NCBI RefSeq assembly: GCF_947179165.1
Contig: NC_077245.1
Location: 50,225,286 to 50,289,285 of the forward strand
DNA: 64,000 bases
Source of the DNA: Solanum dulcamara
Lineage: Eukaryota; Streptophyta; Magnoliopsida; Solanales; Solanaceae
Reading direction: 5' to 3'
A program made the position numbers and the translations under genes. Shown piece by piece: positions 1-13,225 of the stretch. The first letter of the stretch is position 1; the number at the start of each line of letters is the position of its first letter. A model generated the notes under the pieces. The model was not told the DNA's origin and made no database searches. It saw nothing but the letters and a program-made list of their open reading frames with translations.

Positions 1-118
1 GAGAGGGTGTCCGAGGGCCTGGCGAAGCACGCGGGTCTGATACCCTCATTTTTTTGTGCCTTTAGGTTGTAACTACACTTCTACTTTTACGGTTGATAGT
101 TCTTTTAGTAGTGGATGT
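1..118. other. Unassigned left edge
   Basis: No open reading frame, polypurine tract or recognisable repeat boundary is visible here. It lies directly left of the TGTAATGACC start of an LTR. Its last bases do not match the bases after that LTR's right end at 22516, so I could not define a target duplication. Confidence 0.5.
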
Positions 119-980
119 TGTAATGACCATCAAGGTCATTTCCTCTATTTTTTGATCTTTTCAGTGTGTAGAGCATTCCTGTAGCGACCTCAAGTCATTT
201 ATGACTTGCTCACACTGACTTTTTGGTCGCTTGGTTGTTCTTTTGGGTTTTAGGCCCGTTTCCCTATTTTGGATGTTTTATAACTTGAAAACATGACTTC
301 GAACATAACTTCAGCAAAATAACCTCAGAAGGAATTCTGACGGTTTCATTAGCTTTAGAATGGAAAAATTAGGCTAATATCATGTTTGGCATAAGTACTG
401 AGGCAATCGATATGAGTTTGGGTCCATTTGGTGTTCTTACCTTTAAAACTTGGCCTATGGTTGACTTCAGTCAATATTCTTTGAAAATATGCTCGGATGA
501 AAATTCTAACAGCGTGGTTAGTTTCAAAATGTCAATTTTTGTCTAGAGAGACTCTTCATTATCTTTTTGAGGCTTCCGATCTAATCTCGAGACCTGTTGT
601 GGAAGTAGGCTCAAAATGGCTCTTGGGTGTGGGACATACTTTTCATTAAAAAAACCTCATATTGGAATTTCGAATGCGTCATTGAGTCTGAAATGTCAAA
701 TTTGGTGGGGTAGCATATCTTTTTTGATCGCACGGGTTCTAAATGAATCACGGGCACCCCATCGGAGAATTTGGCATGCTAAATTCATTTTTGCAATAGC
801 TGGGTTTGGTGCTGTCAAGACCCATCCCCTTAGGCTGCGACTGATGTCCCATCGGGACCTCCGTGTATATAACTATCAACTGTACCAACAATTATAAGAC
901 TCATACATGGGGACCCCAATGGGTCATACATTTTCACATACATGTAGCCACTTTATCATCGTAGGCATATGCATACTATT

Positions 981-1245
981 AGCGCTGTGGAACGTATAGC
1001 CCGATCCATATATATATCAGGTTAGTGCCGAGGAGCAATCGGCCTGATCCATACATATAATACGTTAGTATCGAGGAACGTACGGCCCGATCCCTATACA
1101 TATAATATGTTAGTGCCGAGGAACGTACGGCCCGATCCCTACACATATAATATGTTAGTGTCGAGGAACGTACGGCCCAATCTATATACATATAACACGT
1201 TAGGGCCGAGGAACGTCCGGTCCGATACCTATAAAATATAATAAT
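981..1245. repeat. 45-bp minisatellite inside a family A LTR
   Basis: About six units recur every 45 bp. Copies of the core 'tacggcccga' or close variants fall near 991, 1036, 1081, 1126, 1171 and 1216. Each unit also holds a 'tatacatataata' stretch and a 'gttagtgccgagg' stretch. Related CCGGCCC/ACTCGG units occur at the equivalent place in the other family A LTRs, so this is a fast-evolving repeat of the family. The period is divisible by three, which produces a spurious repetitive 100-codon frame on the minus strand. Confidence 0.9.
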
Positions 1246-1736
1246 GCATATACGTGCACGTAAAACTTGGTAACATATCAAACATCCCTCAACATATTAT
1301 CATAAAGTATGTCCAAAGCCTCTAGGTCTAGGAGCTTACACATCCAATCATTATTTAGTATGTAGAAGGCTCGAGGGTTGTAGTTCAACTACTTTAAGAC
1401 CCTTACCATTCAAAGGTGAGTACAAGTCATGAGTTATGCCCGGAACCTACAAAGGGAATTACCTCTAACTCATATCATATATCGTTTCAAGTACCTTAAA
1501 CTGTTTCCAGAGAAGGAAGGGATAGGTTTCACGTGTACTACTTGTCATCATGTAGAAGACTTACAAGTCCATAACTCAACTGTCGCAAGAGTCCTAATAT
1601 CGAGAAGTGAATAAGATTGACGAACCATACTCGGGTTTCTATGAATGGAATTATTCCCACATTACATACACAATCCACGTAAGACTAAGACATGCCAAAA
1701 GAAATGAAAGATAAGCTTTACATACCTCTTATGGAT

Positions 1737-4723
1737 TGTTATACCCCGCACTTTTGAACCTTGAGATGTGGTCCTAACCTTCTTGAAAGTGGCCAGGTGA
1801 CCCCTATTATCCAGACACTATCAAACAACTCTAAGGAAAGAAGAATGCGACACCCCACAGTAGAGTAGGTTGGAAATAGAGTCATAAGAATCCGAAAGGA
1901 GTTGGAGGCCAAGTAATGAGTCGTAGGACTGGATTGACCTACGTAGGCTACCAACTTCGAAGTCTTGCATTCTTAAACCAGTGAATACATACCAAGCTTA
2001 CATAGCAAGGATCACATAGGCTCTTAAAATGAGACGAGATGAAGAACCTATGAAAGGGAGCAAAAACTAGTTTCTGAACTTACAAAAGTGAAGAAAGTAG
2101 GTGATAATCAAGAAGGTGACTCACCTACTTGGGGTGGACCCCACATTGCCACTTGGCAGCTTTGGATTGGAAGCTTGGATGAGGTGGCACCCTAGAGAGC
2201 TGCCACGTATCACACCTAGGGGGATGCCATGTGTCACCTCCTAAGGAGGTGTATATATACATGTTTTCTGACTCTTAATTCATTTTCCATCTAAAATGTT
2301 CAGCCAAAGAAGAGAGAAAAGTTGGGTTGCTCCCTCCAAAGGTAAGTCTCCAACTCTTTCTCCGCAAATTAATTATCTACAGTATTAATCAACCACATGG
2401 AGGTTTATATATATATCTTACGATGCCTACATAACCATATCTTCAGCTTTACACTTGGAAACTTGGAAGAAAGTTGAAAGAAAAGCTTGAGAGAACAAGC
2501 TAGAAGGGCTACGGGTTTGGGACAACAAAAAGGTACGGCCCAATTTATCTCCGTCAATTAATTTTTTGAGATGTACCACGGATATATAATGGTGTTTGAT
2601 AACATAAAATTTCAGTTTGGGGCAGCGGAGAAGTGACACAAACAGCGCGCTCAATTTCAGCACGTTTGGAGAAGTTCCGAGTTGCAATTTGGCAGTTTTG
2701 GCCAATTTCGGGTAAGGTAAGGTTTCTCCTTTCAATTTGGACTTTATGGTGTTATTATGGAGTGTATTATATGCCTTGTGTGTGTCTGTAAACGTAAAAA
2801 TGGTATAGGAATGCTTGACGTTGGAGACAATCCAAATTGTAGTCGCTATAGTTAAATTATAGTCAAAACAAGGTGTTGTGCTTGTGGTATGCTTCTGCAG
2901 GTGTGTGCTGGTGTGTTTCAGGGACTAAAAGTTTTCTAAAATAGGTGTGGAATCTGCTGGTTTCAGCCAAATGACCCCTTATTTCGTATAATTAAAGGTT
3001 TTGAGAAATAAAGACTAGAAATCCTATTTTGGTATCGTAATTTTCAGCGAGTGGTTTGGAGCTTGTGTTGTGTAATGTTGCCATGTTTTATGTGTATATA
3101 TGCTGCAGGGTGTTGTTGTTGGTTGGATTTAGTGATTAGGGATGTAATTGGAAATTCAGATAGGGCATATTATAGGGGATGTGCTACCCAATTTTCGTTA
3201 ACGCCTTAACTAATTAAAGAACTAATTGAGGAGACAAACAAGGAAATAGGTTCCATGAATACTAAGGTGCAACTTAAGGTGTTAGAAATTCAAGAGTGGT
3301 TGATATTCATATTACTTCCGTATTGAATAGGTTCAAAGGACGACGAGGCGAACGTGATAAAGAGTAACCCGTAATAGGTATGTGAAGCTTTCTCTTGGCA
3401 CGTTTTGACATAAGTATGTAAAGCCTATCTTTTCTCTTGTTTTGGCATGTTGTAAATATAAGTAAAAGATGATGTGATTGCTAAGGTGATTCCACCCCTA
3501 AGTGTCCCGTACTTACTTCTGGAGGTTGAACTCCATAGTAGCTAAACTACTTTTCTTGGACCTCCTATATGTTAAGAGAAGTATTGAATGTACAGACTCC
3601 TAGTCTTAGAGACTATAGGATGATAAGTGCTTCCGGTTTCATAGGTGGCTAGTGTTACTTTAGTACATGCCTAGGACCCCCGAGATTCTGGTTGATATGG
3701 CCCCTAATGGTACTTAGAGGGTACTTAACAGGACTACATTACTACTCGGGTCCACAAATGATAGTTTAACCCTCTTATACTATTGGGTCCCTAATAATGT
3801 TTTGAATTGCATATGGTTACTCACTACTCTACTCATGCATACTGTAACCCCTCTATCACTGAGTCCCAGGCTAGGGCATATTATCATGCACAGTTCACTG
3901 CATTATCCACTAAGGCCCTCACTAGAGGGCCAGGGCATATATGTATATATATGATGATGTGTTGTAATAAGGTAGTGATGGCACTGGGTCCTTAATGGTT
4001 TCACATATGTATCCACCGGATCCCTGATAGGGTCGACTATATGGTATAATTTGAGCATGCATGCTTTTATAAATCATAGAGTACAGGTATAGGTTCCTTG
4101 TATGACATTTTATCCCATGCTTCTCTATTTCAGAGATACTTCCAGTTGTGTTATGTTATGTTTTACATACTCAATACATATGCTGTACTGACCCCCTTCT
4201 CTCGGGGGGCTGCGTTTCATGCCCGCAGGTATAGATGCAGGTTTTGGGAGTCCTTCAGCTTAGGATTCCGTTTAGCTCAGCTGGAAGAGTCTCTATTGTC
4301 TCAAAGTTTAGTCTTTGGCACTGGCCGCTGATTTATAGTATTATTTTGTTATTCAAGGGTACGGCGGGGGCCCTGTCCCGCCATATGTTATCATTACTAT
4401 TGTTAGAGGTCTGTAGACATGTATATGTTAGTTTGGTTCAGCTGGGTCTATATGATGTATTGTACATATTGTTATATTATGGCAGCCTTATCGGCTTGTG
4501 TGCCCTTTCATGTCATGATACGAATAAAAGAGGCTATAGATATACGAAATGTTATGACCCATGGGGGTTCTCATGTATATATCATGTTGTTTGTGGTCCG
4601 GTTTGACTACACTTGTTGTATATGCATTAGCTGTCTATAATTCGACTTGACCACAGTTGATAAATATGGTTAAGGGGGTCCATGTCAGACCTCAGTTGCG
4701 GCCTATGGGGTTGGGTTGTGATA
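1737..4723 (+). repeat. 5' LTR of the complete family A element
   Basis: It starts TGTTATACCCCGCAC and ends GGTTGGGTTGTGATA. The terminal CA has mutated to TA relative to the 3' LTR, which ends GTCATGACA. It aligns with 8565-14989 along its length except for the nested insert. Landmarks shared with the 3' LTR include the TATA region (2252 and 9063), a pyrimidine-rich block near 2710 and 9550, and the sequence resuming at 3262 and 13550. Confidence 0.9.
2130..2262 (+). promoter_or_regulatory. LTR promoter: ACGTG-rich block and TATA box
   Basis: TATATATA at 2252-2259 is a good Pol II TATA candidate. Within about 110 bp upstream lie GCCACTTGGCA, GCCACGTATCA and GCCATGTGTCA, and a perfect palindrome CTCCTAAGGAG abuts the TATA box. 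Other family A LTRs have intact CACGTG G-boxes at these positions. Promoter function is inferred from position and motifs. Confidence 0.55.
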
Positions 4724-4727
4724 GAAG

Positions 4728-4739
4728 TGGTATCAGAGC
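4728..4739 (+). other. Primer-binding site, initiator Met-tRNA type
   Basis: TGGTATCAGAGC begins five bases after the end of the 5' LTR. It is complementary to the 3' end of plant initiator methionine tRNA and is the usual primer site of many plant gypsy and copia elements. Confidence 0.9.
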
Positions 4740-7047
4740 AGTTATTCCTTGGATTGTCTGCAGACCGTGTATAGTAGAGTCTTGATTATCGATGTGTTGC
4801 GCGCCACATCTATAAACAGGAGGCTATAGGACATTTAGGATGTTACCTTTCTTTCATATTTAAGATCATGCTGTAGATCCGAGTCATAGGACAATTCTTT
4901 ATGCTAACCTTGGATCTTAACAAAAGGACGACATCAACAGAAGGAAGTAATTGACGATATGGGAAGTTACGGAGCACGCAGGTAAGTAAAGTAAGGGCAT
5001 GAAGGATATCTGTTGGGTAAGGTATTAAAGTAAAATTGAAATGTAAAGTCGAAAACTGAAGGGAAAAATAGACAGGAAAGCGCAATAGATGCAGTTCGAA
5101 GTTGGACATACGAGGTAAGTCCATTATTTCTATATTATTGTTGATATTGAAAGACCTGTGTGGCTATCATATGAGATGATATTGAAAGCCCTGTACGGCT
5201 GTGATATGATATGAATGAATATATGTTGGCCCTGTGAGGCATTGTTGGTATCTTCTGCGTGTAGGTTTTGGGATAGTAAGAAATATAGAGAAAACTCTGC
5301 CGAAATTTTCCTAGAACAAGAAAAGGGAATGAAACATAGATTTTTAATCTGCCTGGAAAGTTGATACCGAGTACCCATATTATGCTAAACTAAAGATGTA
5401 AGAGGTACTCTCCATGTCGTTGATAAGGGGCACCCTTTTTACTTGGAAAATTTTATTTTGGAAAAAGCAAAAGCCTATTCGAGCACTAGAATTCAGACCA
5501 TGGTATCTCCAGCCGTATTTGCGCCGTAGGAAAAACAAGGGGAGGTTAGGTTGAAGGGTAAGATGTCCAGCAACGGAGTTTCACTTTTCTTGAAAAGTAC
5601 CAAGCCCCCAAACTCTTAGTTGAGAATTATATAAGTTGTTTATGACTCAAGGATAAACCTAAGGGGGAGACCATATGGGTCCTACGATATTTAAGAGATT
5701 CTAGTTTCTTCCAACGACGGTTGGAAAATGGTTTATGATAATAGTTTGTTAGTTATCCACCAACTAATTGGAAAACAAAATGCTAACAGAAGCACCCCAG
5801 AGAGATGTTATGAATTGAATAAGAGTATGAACTAAAAGGGAGATACATAAGTATGAGTTTAAAGGTATAGTATAACAATGCGGGGATAAAGTAGAACCGT
5901 TAGTAAGGCGCACTTGGTATGTGTTGACTCAGTCAAAAGCCTGTGTTAGGTATACAGTAAGGGCAAGGAGCATAAGGTATAAAGGAATGATACGAGTACA
6001 TAACATCGCCCCAAAAAAATAATGGAACTCTTAAGAGACAAAGACGACGAACTTAAGAAATAGATGGTGCAACCTACATTCACCCCAAGAAAAAAAGGAC
6101 ATAGGTTGAGGTAAAGCTACTACTTCGAGAGAACCTTGGACAATCATTGTCGAAATACAATTGTTATCTAGTCAAAAGTTACAACGACTACCAGTGGGTA
6201 TTAACTTTTCATAAGGAAAAGTAGAAGGTGGCCTTGGATGAGTTGTTTGCTGGGTCACATTATTCGAGTACCGATTGGTAGACGAGACATCACATTAGAT
6301 AGGGAAAGTTTATCGTCGCTTAGTAATTTAGCCAAGGTTCCATATGTGGATAATCAGGTTATAAACTATGCAGAGAAATGGGGATAGGATATAGTACCAG
6401 GCAGATTGGGGAAAGAGATCGGACGGACTGAGACTGGACATAGAGATGTAGAACAAGGTATCAACGGATAAAGGTATAAGTACCCTCTAAAGGGGGGAAG
6501 TCACTGAGAAAAGTTGCAAGGGTAAGGCGGAGGCAATTGATGTGGAAACATATTTACGATGGATGTTTAAACTCCAATAAGATCCCTTGGGAGCCAAGTT
6601 AAGAAGGTCTGGAAGTCACCAATAATTGGATAAAAGTCAGAATGCTATGTAAGGCAGCATTAAGAAGTTCTTGACGACACCCTGAACGATATAACATTAG
6701 AAGGTGGCTGCGTATAAAAATAAAAGAGTATAACCATGAAAGGATATCGAATAACTCAAGAGACACTACACAAGATAAAGACAGCATGCTAGACCAAAAG
6801 CTAAAATATTGGCTGTGGAGTTGGTCGCAAATGATGTTGCGATAAATAAATAACCAAGGAAAAGGAATAGAAAGCCTCATATGGTAGAAGATGATAAGAA
6901 CACAGAGTGAATAGGGGAAAAGAAATAAGTGTGATAAGGTGGGGCGAGCGGTACAACGCTAAGGTATTTCTTGCATTCTCTCATATTCTTGTAAAGGTAA
7001 ATCTTGAGCTAAGCCGAGTGCCCCACATATCATTGCAAGGATTACAA

Positions 7048-7169
7048 TGAAACACTACATGAAGACTTCCAAGGGAGGTCACCCATCCTAGTACTACTCT
7101 CGCCCAAGCACGCTTAACTTTGAGATTCTGGTGGAATTTTAGTGCATTAGTGCTGGTATGATCACGCAA
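7048..7169 (-). pseudogene. 5S rRNA-like sequence (antisense)
   Basis: Read on the minus strand this matches plant 5S rRNA almost end to end. It begins with GATCATACCAGCACTAATGC, then carries the internal promoter: A-box and intermediate element AAGTTAAGCGTGCTTGGGCG followed by GAGAGTAGTACTAGGATGGG, and C-box GGGTGACCTCC. The main differences are in the variable stretch between the first 20 bases and the A-box, and at the 3' end, where the usual end is altered. It is a single copy inside a retrotransposon, not part of a tandem 5S array. It may be a retroposed 5S copy, a 5S-derived SINE head, or a remnant of a Cassandra-type TRIM, whose LTRs carry 5S sequence. I see no clear flanking duplication that would decide. 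Confidence 0.8.
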
Positions 7170-8234
7170 GATGAAAGATTCTGAACTAGCGGCGGAGGAA
7201 CGACATAAGACTATGTACCTAGAGTATTATAAGATACGTTAAGGGTATTGTAAAAAGGGCTTAAGCAAAACAAGCGGGATCAGCAGCTAATACCAGTTAA
7301 TGATAGGCAAACCACAGAACGACTATATGGGCTAGTGAGTGATGGAATTTCAACACCACTTGGTAGCCAACTCTGAGGAGCCAAAGAGCAAAACCCAAAA
7401 GGTAAGGGTACCAGTTAATGCCATTTACGGAAAGCAGGAAGTAATACACGAGGTCGAAGATTCCACAATATGACCTGGGCTATAAGACTTACTTCGCACC
7501 CCATGGACAGATGACTCTGGAGGGAATATTACCTTTAGATTAACAATATTAGCCCATGCTCCTTTAATTAAAGGCTACCTACTCAGCTGAGAAGGTGTGA
7601 AATTATAAGGTAAAAGGGTAGTAGGACCTTACGAAGTCCCCATAGCTATTATCTCATAAGAAGGAGCCCAAGTTACGGTTAACTAGAGAAGATCAGTCTG
7701 CGAAAAAAATTGGGAAGACACATAAGTCTTCGTACATTACTTTACCCTTAGACTAATGAACAGGACAAGTGCAATATGCAAACGCCAGAAAATATGTTGT
7801 GGGCCTGCATTATTAACTTAAGAAATAGTTAGAGTGATCACCTATCCCTTACTAAAATTACATATAATAGTGTCTAAAGGGCACCATAGATAGCTTCGTA
7901 TGGAAAAAGGTGAAGAACCCCTACTGGTTGATTTATAGTGGATGAAGTTGCACTATGCATAGTCCAAAGTCGACAGAAGTCATACACACATAACTGACAT
8001 CGACACGTTAAGTTTGAGGTTCAGGATTAAGAGTTCTTAAAAGCGTCACCCAAGAAGAAGGGTAATAAGAACTTGGCAAGAAAGGGAAACTTGGCTCAAG
8101 ATACGTTGGTTCTTATCAAATTATTTGTGGCGTAGGCAAAGCTGCCTAAGAGTTGGACCTACTGTCGGATTTGGAAGCAACATCCAAGTTTTTGCAGGTC
8201 CACACTCTGCAAATATATAAGTGAACCCTTCCAG

Positions 8235-8445
8235 AATATTCTCCATGGATAAAGTTAACGTAATAAAGGAGTTATCCTGTGAAGAGCAACCTATCACCAT
8301 CCTGGATCGACAGATTAGAAGATCATGGACTAGGACGTGACTCCCGTCAAGATATTGTGGTAAAACAAAAACCAAAAAGAGGATGACATGAGAAGTCAAA
8401 AAGGAAATAGAGAGAAAATATCCGCACCTGTTCACCATATATAAA
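8235..8445 (+). pseudogene. Remnant of chromovirus polyprotein C-terminus
   Basis: Around 8270-8320 the plus strand can be read as ELSCEEQPITILDRQIR, and shortly before the tract's end as KEIERKYPHLF, with stops between. Solanaceae chromovirus polyproteins end with this kind of sequence: an 'ILDRQ' stretch followed by a chromodomain-like tail. Placement just before the polypurine tract fits. It is non-functional. Confidence 0.6.
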
Positions 8446-8550
8446 GGTAATCTAACCTCCTAACTGAATTAAGAGATGACAACTATACAGCACCCCTGAA
8501 ACCCTCATAAAACCCTATAAGTTGAGTTAACATTCGAGGACGAATGTTCT

Positions 8551-8564
8551 AAAGGGGGGAAGGA
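8551..8564 (+). other. Polypurine tract
   Basis: AAAGGGGGGAAGGA lies immediately before the TGTTACACCC start of the 3' LTR. It is preceded by 'cattcgaggacgaatg', a stretch often found just before the 3' LTR of Solanaceae chromoviruses. Confidence 0.9.
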
Positions 8565-10734
8565 TGTTACACCCTGCACTTTTGAACCTTGAGACGTTGT
8601 CCTAACCTTCTTGAAAGTGTACAGGTGACCCCTATTGTCCATATACTATCAAGCAAATCTACGGAAAGAAGAATGCGACACCCCATAGTAGAGAAGTTGG
8701 AAATAGAGTCATAAGAATCCGAAAGGAGTTAGAGGCCAAGTAATGAGTCATAGGACTGGATTTACCTATGTAGTCTACCAACTTAGAAGTCTTGCATACT
8801 TAAACCACTTGAGTACATACCAAGCTTACGTAGCAAGGATCACATAGGCTCTTAAAATGAGACGAGATGACAAATCTACGAAAGGGAGCAAAAACTAGTT
8901 TCCGAACTTATGAAAGTGAAGCAAGCAGGTGACTCATCTACTTGGGGTGGACCCCACGCTTCTATGTAGAAGCTTTGGGTTGGAAGCTTGGACGAGGTGG
9001 CACCCTAGGGGGCTTCCACGTGTCACCCATAGGGGGATGCCATGTGTCACCTCCTAAGGAAGTGTATATATACATGTTGTTTGACTCTTAATTCATTTTC
9101 CATCTAAAATGTTCAGCCAAAGAAGAGATAAAAGTTGAGAGGAGCAAAGAGGGGAGCAACGGGTTGCTCCCTTCAAAGGTAAGTCTCCAACTTTTTCTCT
9201 GCGAATTAATTATCTACGGTGTTCCTCAACCACATGGAGGTGTATATATATATCTTAAGATGCCTACGTAACCATATCTTCAGCTTTACACTTGGAAACT
9301 TGGAAGAAAGTTGAAAGAAAAGCTTGAGAGAATAAGCTAGAGGGGCTATGGGTTTGGGACAACAAAAAGGTAAGGCCCGATTTTGCTCCGTGAATTAATT
9401 TTTTGAGATGTCCCACGGATATATAATGGTTTTTTATAACATAAAATTTCAGTTTGGGTCAGCAGAGAAGTGACACAAACAGCGCGCTCAATTTCAGCAC
9501 GTTTGGAGAAGTTCCGAGTTGCAATTTAGCAGTTTTGGCCAATTTCGGGTAAGGTAAGGTTTCTCCTTTCAATTTGGAACTTATGGTGCTGTTATGGAGT
9601 GTATTATACTCCTTTTTTATTGATGTAAACGTAAAAATGGTATAGGAATGCTTGACATTGGAGACAATCCAAATTGTAGTCGCTATAGTTAAATTATAGT
9701 CAAAACAAGGTGTTCTGCTTGTCATGTGCTGCTGCAGGTGTGTGCTGGTGTATTGCAGGGACTAAAAGTTTTCTAAAATAGGTTTGGAAGCTGCTGGTTG
9801 CAGACAAATGACCCCTCGTTTCATATAATTAAAGGTTTTGCGAAATAAAGACTAGAAATCCTATTTTGGTATCGTAATTTTCAGCGAGTGGTTTGGAGCT
9901 TGTGTTGTGTAATGTTGCCATGTTTTATGTGTATATATGCTGCAGGGTGTTGTTTTTAGTTGGCTTTAGTGATTAAGGATGTAACTGGAAATTCGGATAG
10001 GGTATATTATAGGGGAGGTGCTGCCCAATTTTGGTTAACGCCTTAACTAATTAAAGAACTAGTCGGGGAGATGAACAAGGAAATAGGTTCCATGATTACT
10101 GTCATGACCCAACCCTGTAGGCCGCAACTGGGGTCCGACCTGGACCCTCTTATGCATATTTATCAACTACACTTAAGTTGAACCGTATGTGATGTGATAC
10201 TATATACAAAAACCCCAATAGTTTAAAACATTTTCATATACATGTAGCCTCTTTCATTTGTATCATATCATGAAAGGGCACGTGAGCCGACAAAGCTGCT
10301 ATAACAAAAACATTCACAACATATCGAATAGGCAACATCGAAACTAACTCCCAAACAACCCACATATACATATGTCTACAGATCTCTAAGAATAGTAACA
10401 GCAACATATGGCGGGACAAGGCCCCCGCCGTACCCCTGAATGTACAAATATATACATTAAGTGACCAGCATCAATATTTAGGCTCCAGAACAGTGAAGCA
10501 CTTCAGACACAGCTTAGAGGAACTCCTATGCTGATGGATCTCCAGAATAAACATCTGTACCTGCGGGCATGAAATGCAGCCCCCCGAGAAAAGAGGGGTC
10601 AGTACGATATATGTACTGAGTATGTAAAGCATAACACATCGTAACTGAGATCATAACTGAAATAGGGATGCAGGGGATAAGTATAACTATTAACAAATTA
10701 CTGTACCTGCACCTTAGGACATGTAATCCTATAC

Positions 10735-11290
10735 ACCATCATATACTGTGTCCGGCCCTCTAGTGAGCTCGGTGTCATCATCATTACTTCATAATCACAT
10801 ATCATCGTATCATAATGCATTTCATCATATCATCGTATATGGTATCATACCATCGTATACGGTATCATCTTATCATGTATATCATCGTATTACACCCAGT
10901 TCACTGCGGGGCTCAGGGTCACAATGTATTGCTTTAATCTCATATGCATGCCTACGTAAAGTATCCGGCCCTTTAGTGAGGGACTCGGTGAATGGAGTGG
11001 TGTACGTCTATAGCGTACCATCATAATATACATATGTACCCGGCCTTCTAAGGAGAGACTCGGTGTTCCTTCCTTATTTCACCACATATACTATCATATT
11101 ACAGTCGGCCCGGGACTCGGTGAATAATCGTATTGTCATAACATATAACATATATCACACCTCACGTACGGCATCATCTCCTCGTACGTGGAACTATACA
11201 CATCCGGCCCGGGACGTGATGAAAGAAGTAGTAACACTGTGCACGATAACATATCCCGGCCCATCATGGGACTCGAGGAAGGATGGGTTA
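10735..11290. repeat. Diverged tandem repeats (CCGGCCC...GGGACTCGGTG) in LTR
   Basis: The motif CCGGCCC followed a few bases later by GGGACTCGGTG recurs near 10750, 10965, 11040, 11105, 11200 and 11255, separated by AT-rich 'atcatcgtatc' stretches. The same arrangement is at 19560-20040 in another family A LTR. It corresponds in position to the 45-bp minisatellite at 981-1245. Confidence 0.75.
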
Positions 11291-12979
11291 CAGTATGCAT
11301 GAGTAGAGTAGTGAGAAACCATATGCAACTAAGTCATTATCTAAGACTCGATGAAATAGTCAAGTGAACCATCACCTAAAGACTGGTGGACTAATTATCC
11401 GAGGTATCCCTTTAGATGTCATTAGGGCTTACATCAGTTGGGGCCTCAAGAATCACAGACATACATCAAAATAATGCCACATAATTTATGCAATCAGAAA
11501 TATAGTGTATGCAATCAGAAACACAATTTATCTAGTCAAAGACTCAACTCATGCAATCAACGGCATTTATCATTTCAGAGCCTCTAAAAAGAGGAGTTAG
11601 TACCTCTACTTACTATTCATTATATAGCAGGCTCGAGAATAGTAGTTTGACTACTTTCAGACTCTTGATGTTCAGGAGTGACTACAAGTCACGAGTTACA
11701 ATCAGAGCTCATAAATAGAATTACCTCTAAACCTATATCATATACCATTAAACTCAAAATTAAGCCATTCCAAAGGAAAGAAGAAATAGGCTTTACATAT
11801 ACTAATTTTCATCACATAGAAGACTTAAAGGCAATGACTCAGCTATTACAGAAGTTCTAATATCAAGAAGTAAACAAGAGTCTCGACTCATACTCAGGGC
11901 TTTATGAATGGATTGAATCCCAAATATCATGTACATATCATTCATAACTTATATCTAAGACATGCCAAAAGAAAAGAAGAATAGTTCGACATAGTTATAC
12001 CAAAACATGCCAAAAGAACGCTTCACATACCTTGTATGGACTTCTCTTAATCACGTCCACATCGTTCTCCTCGAAACCTATTTAACATGGAAGTAATGTA
12101 AGTATTAACAACCTTGGACTTTTCAGCAACTTAGACTACCCACGAGTATTCATAACATTCATCCCTTCGCTCTCCTTCTTGACTAGTTCCTTAACTAGTT
12201 AGGATGTTAACGAAAATCGGGCAGCACCTCCCCTATAATGTGCCCTATTCGAATTCCCAAACATGTCCTTAGCACCTGCAGACAACCAACAATGCAACCA
12301 GAAGCCCATACATATACATATTACGACCAAAATTACACAATATAAACCCCCAACAATTCACTCGAAACTAAGATACAAAAAACTAGAGTCTTTAATCTTT
12401 CTTTCGCAAATTCTTTAATTGCAAAGAGGAGGGTCATGTGGATGCAACCAGCATCCCCAACACCTCATTTAGATAACTTTTAGACCCTGCAACACGCCAC
12501 AACACAACCAGCAGCTTCCCCCACGCGCACAACACCTTATTTCGACAACAACTTAACTATAGCGATTCTAAATTCGTTTATTTCGAACGCCGAACTTTTC
12601 AAACCTTTTCCCCAACTTTCAGCATCTCCTAAGGTGTGTAATACACCATAATTTAACATCATAAACTTCAAATTAGAGGGGAAGAACTTACCTTTCCGTA
12701 AATTGGCTAGAACTCGCCAAAATCGCGCCTCGGAACTTTTTTTCAGCGTGCTGTAACGTTGTGGAAGCTTGCTGTCCGTTTTTTGCTGCACCAAACTCTA
12801 ATTTTATACTACTAATACTTCCATATCATCGTGATATACGCTATATAATTAATTTACGGAACGAAATCGGGACTTACCTTATTTTTCTCCCAAAGCCGTC
12901 ACCCATTTCTCTCTTAGCTTAGGGTTTGTTTTCTCTTGTTGCTGCTGATTTTTTTGGATCAGAACTGAAGACATTAGTC

Positions 12980-13225
12980 ATATATACATATATTTAGGTG
13001 GCCCTAGGTGGTGACACGTGTCAGACACTTAGGATGACACGTGTCAAGCCATGATTGGCCACCGTGTCATGCTGCCAATTAGGGGCTGCCACGTGGCAGC
13101 GGGGTCCACCTCCCCCAAGCAGCTGCATCACCTACTTGACCCTAAGTAGGTGTATCACCTGCTTGCTTGAGGTACTGCCACGTGTCGCTCCTCCATTGGC
13201 TGCCACGCGTCGTCTTTTTCCCTTC
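12980..13225 (-). promoter_or_regulatory. LTR promoter with G-box array
   Basis: On the minus strand a TATA-like 'tatatgtatatat' lies near 12983-13000. Upstream of it (rightward) are G-box-type sites: GACACGTGTCA near 13013 and 13035, GCCACGTGGCA near 13088, GCCACGTGTCG near 13179, plus a near match GCCACGCGTCG near 13201. G-boxes bind bZIP and bHLH factors in plants. The arrangement is seen; use as a promoter is inferred. Confidence 0.55.

Larger units (their letters stand above)
4724..8564 (+). mobile_element. Internal region of the complete family A element, decayed
   Basis: The first 120 bp resemble the untranslated leader of Solanaceae chromoviruses, including a recognisable 'gcgccacatctataa' stretch. 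From about 5000 to 8200 I can find no gag, protease, reverse transcriptase or integrase frame; stops are dense in all frames. Two islands are recognisable: an antisense 5S rRNA-like block (7048-7169) and a chromodomain-end remnant (about 8250-8440). The length is about 1-2 kb short of a usual chromovirus internal region, so deletion as well as point decay is likely. Confidence 0.75.

Noticed and set aside
979..1281. 100-codon minus-strand frame with repeated MYRDRAVRSSALTYY-like units
   Set aside because: It is the in-frame reading of a 45-bp minisatellite inside an LTR.
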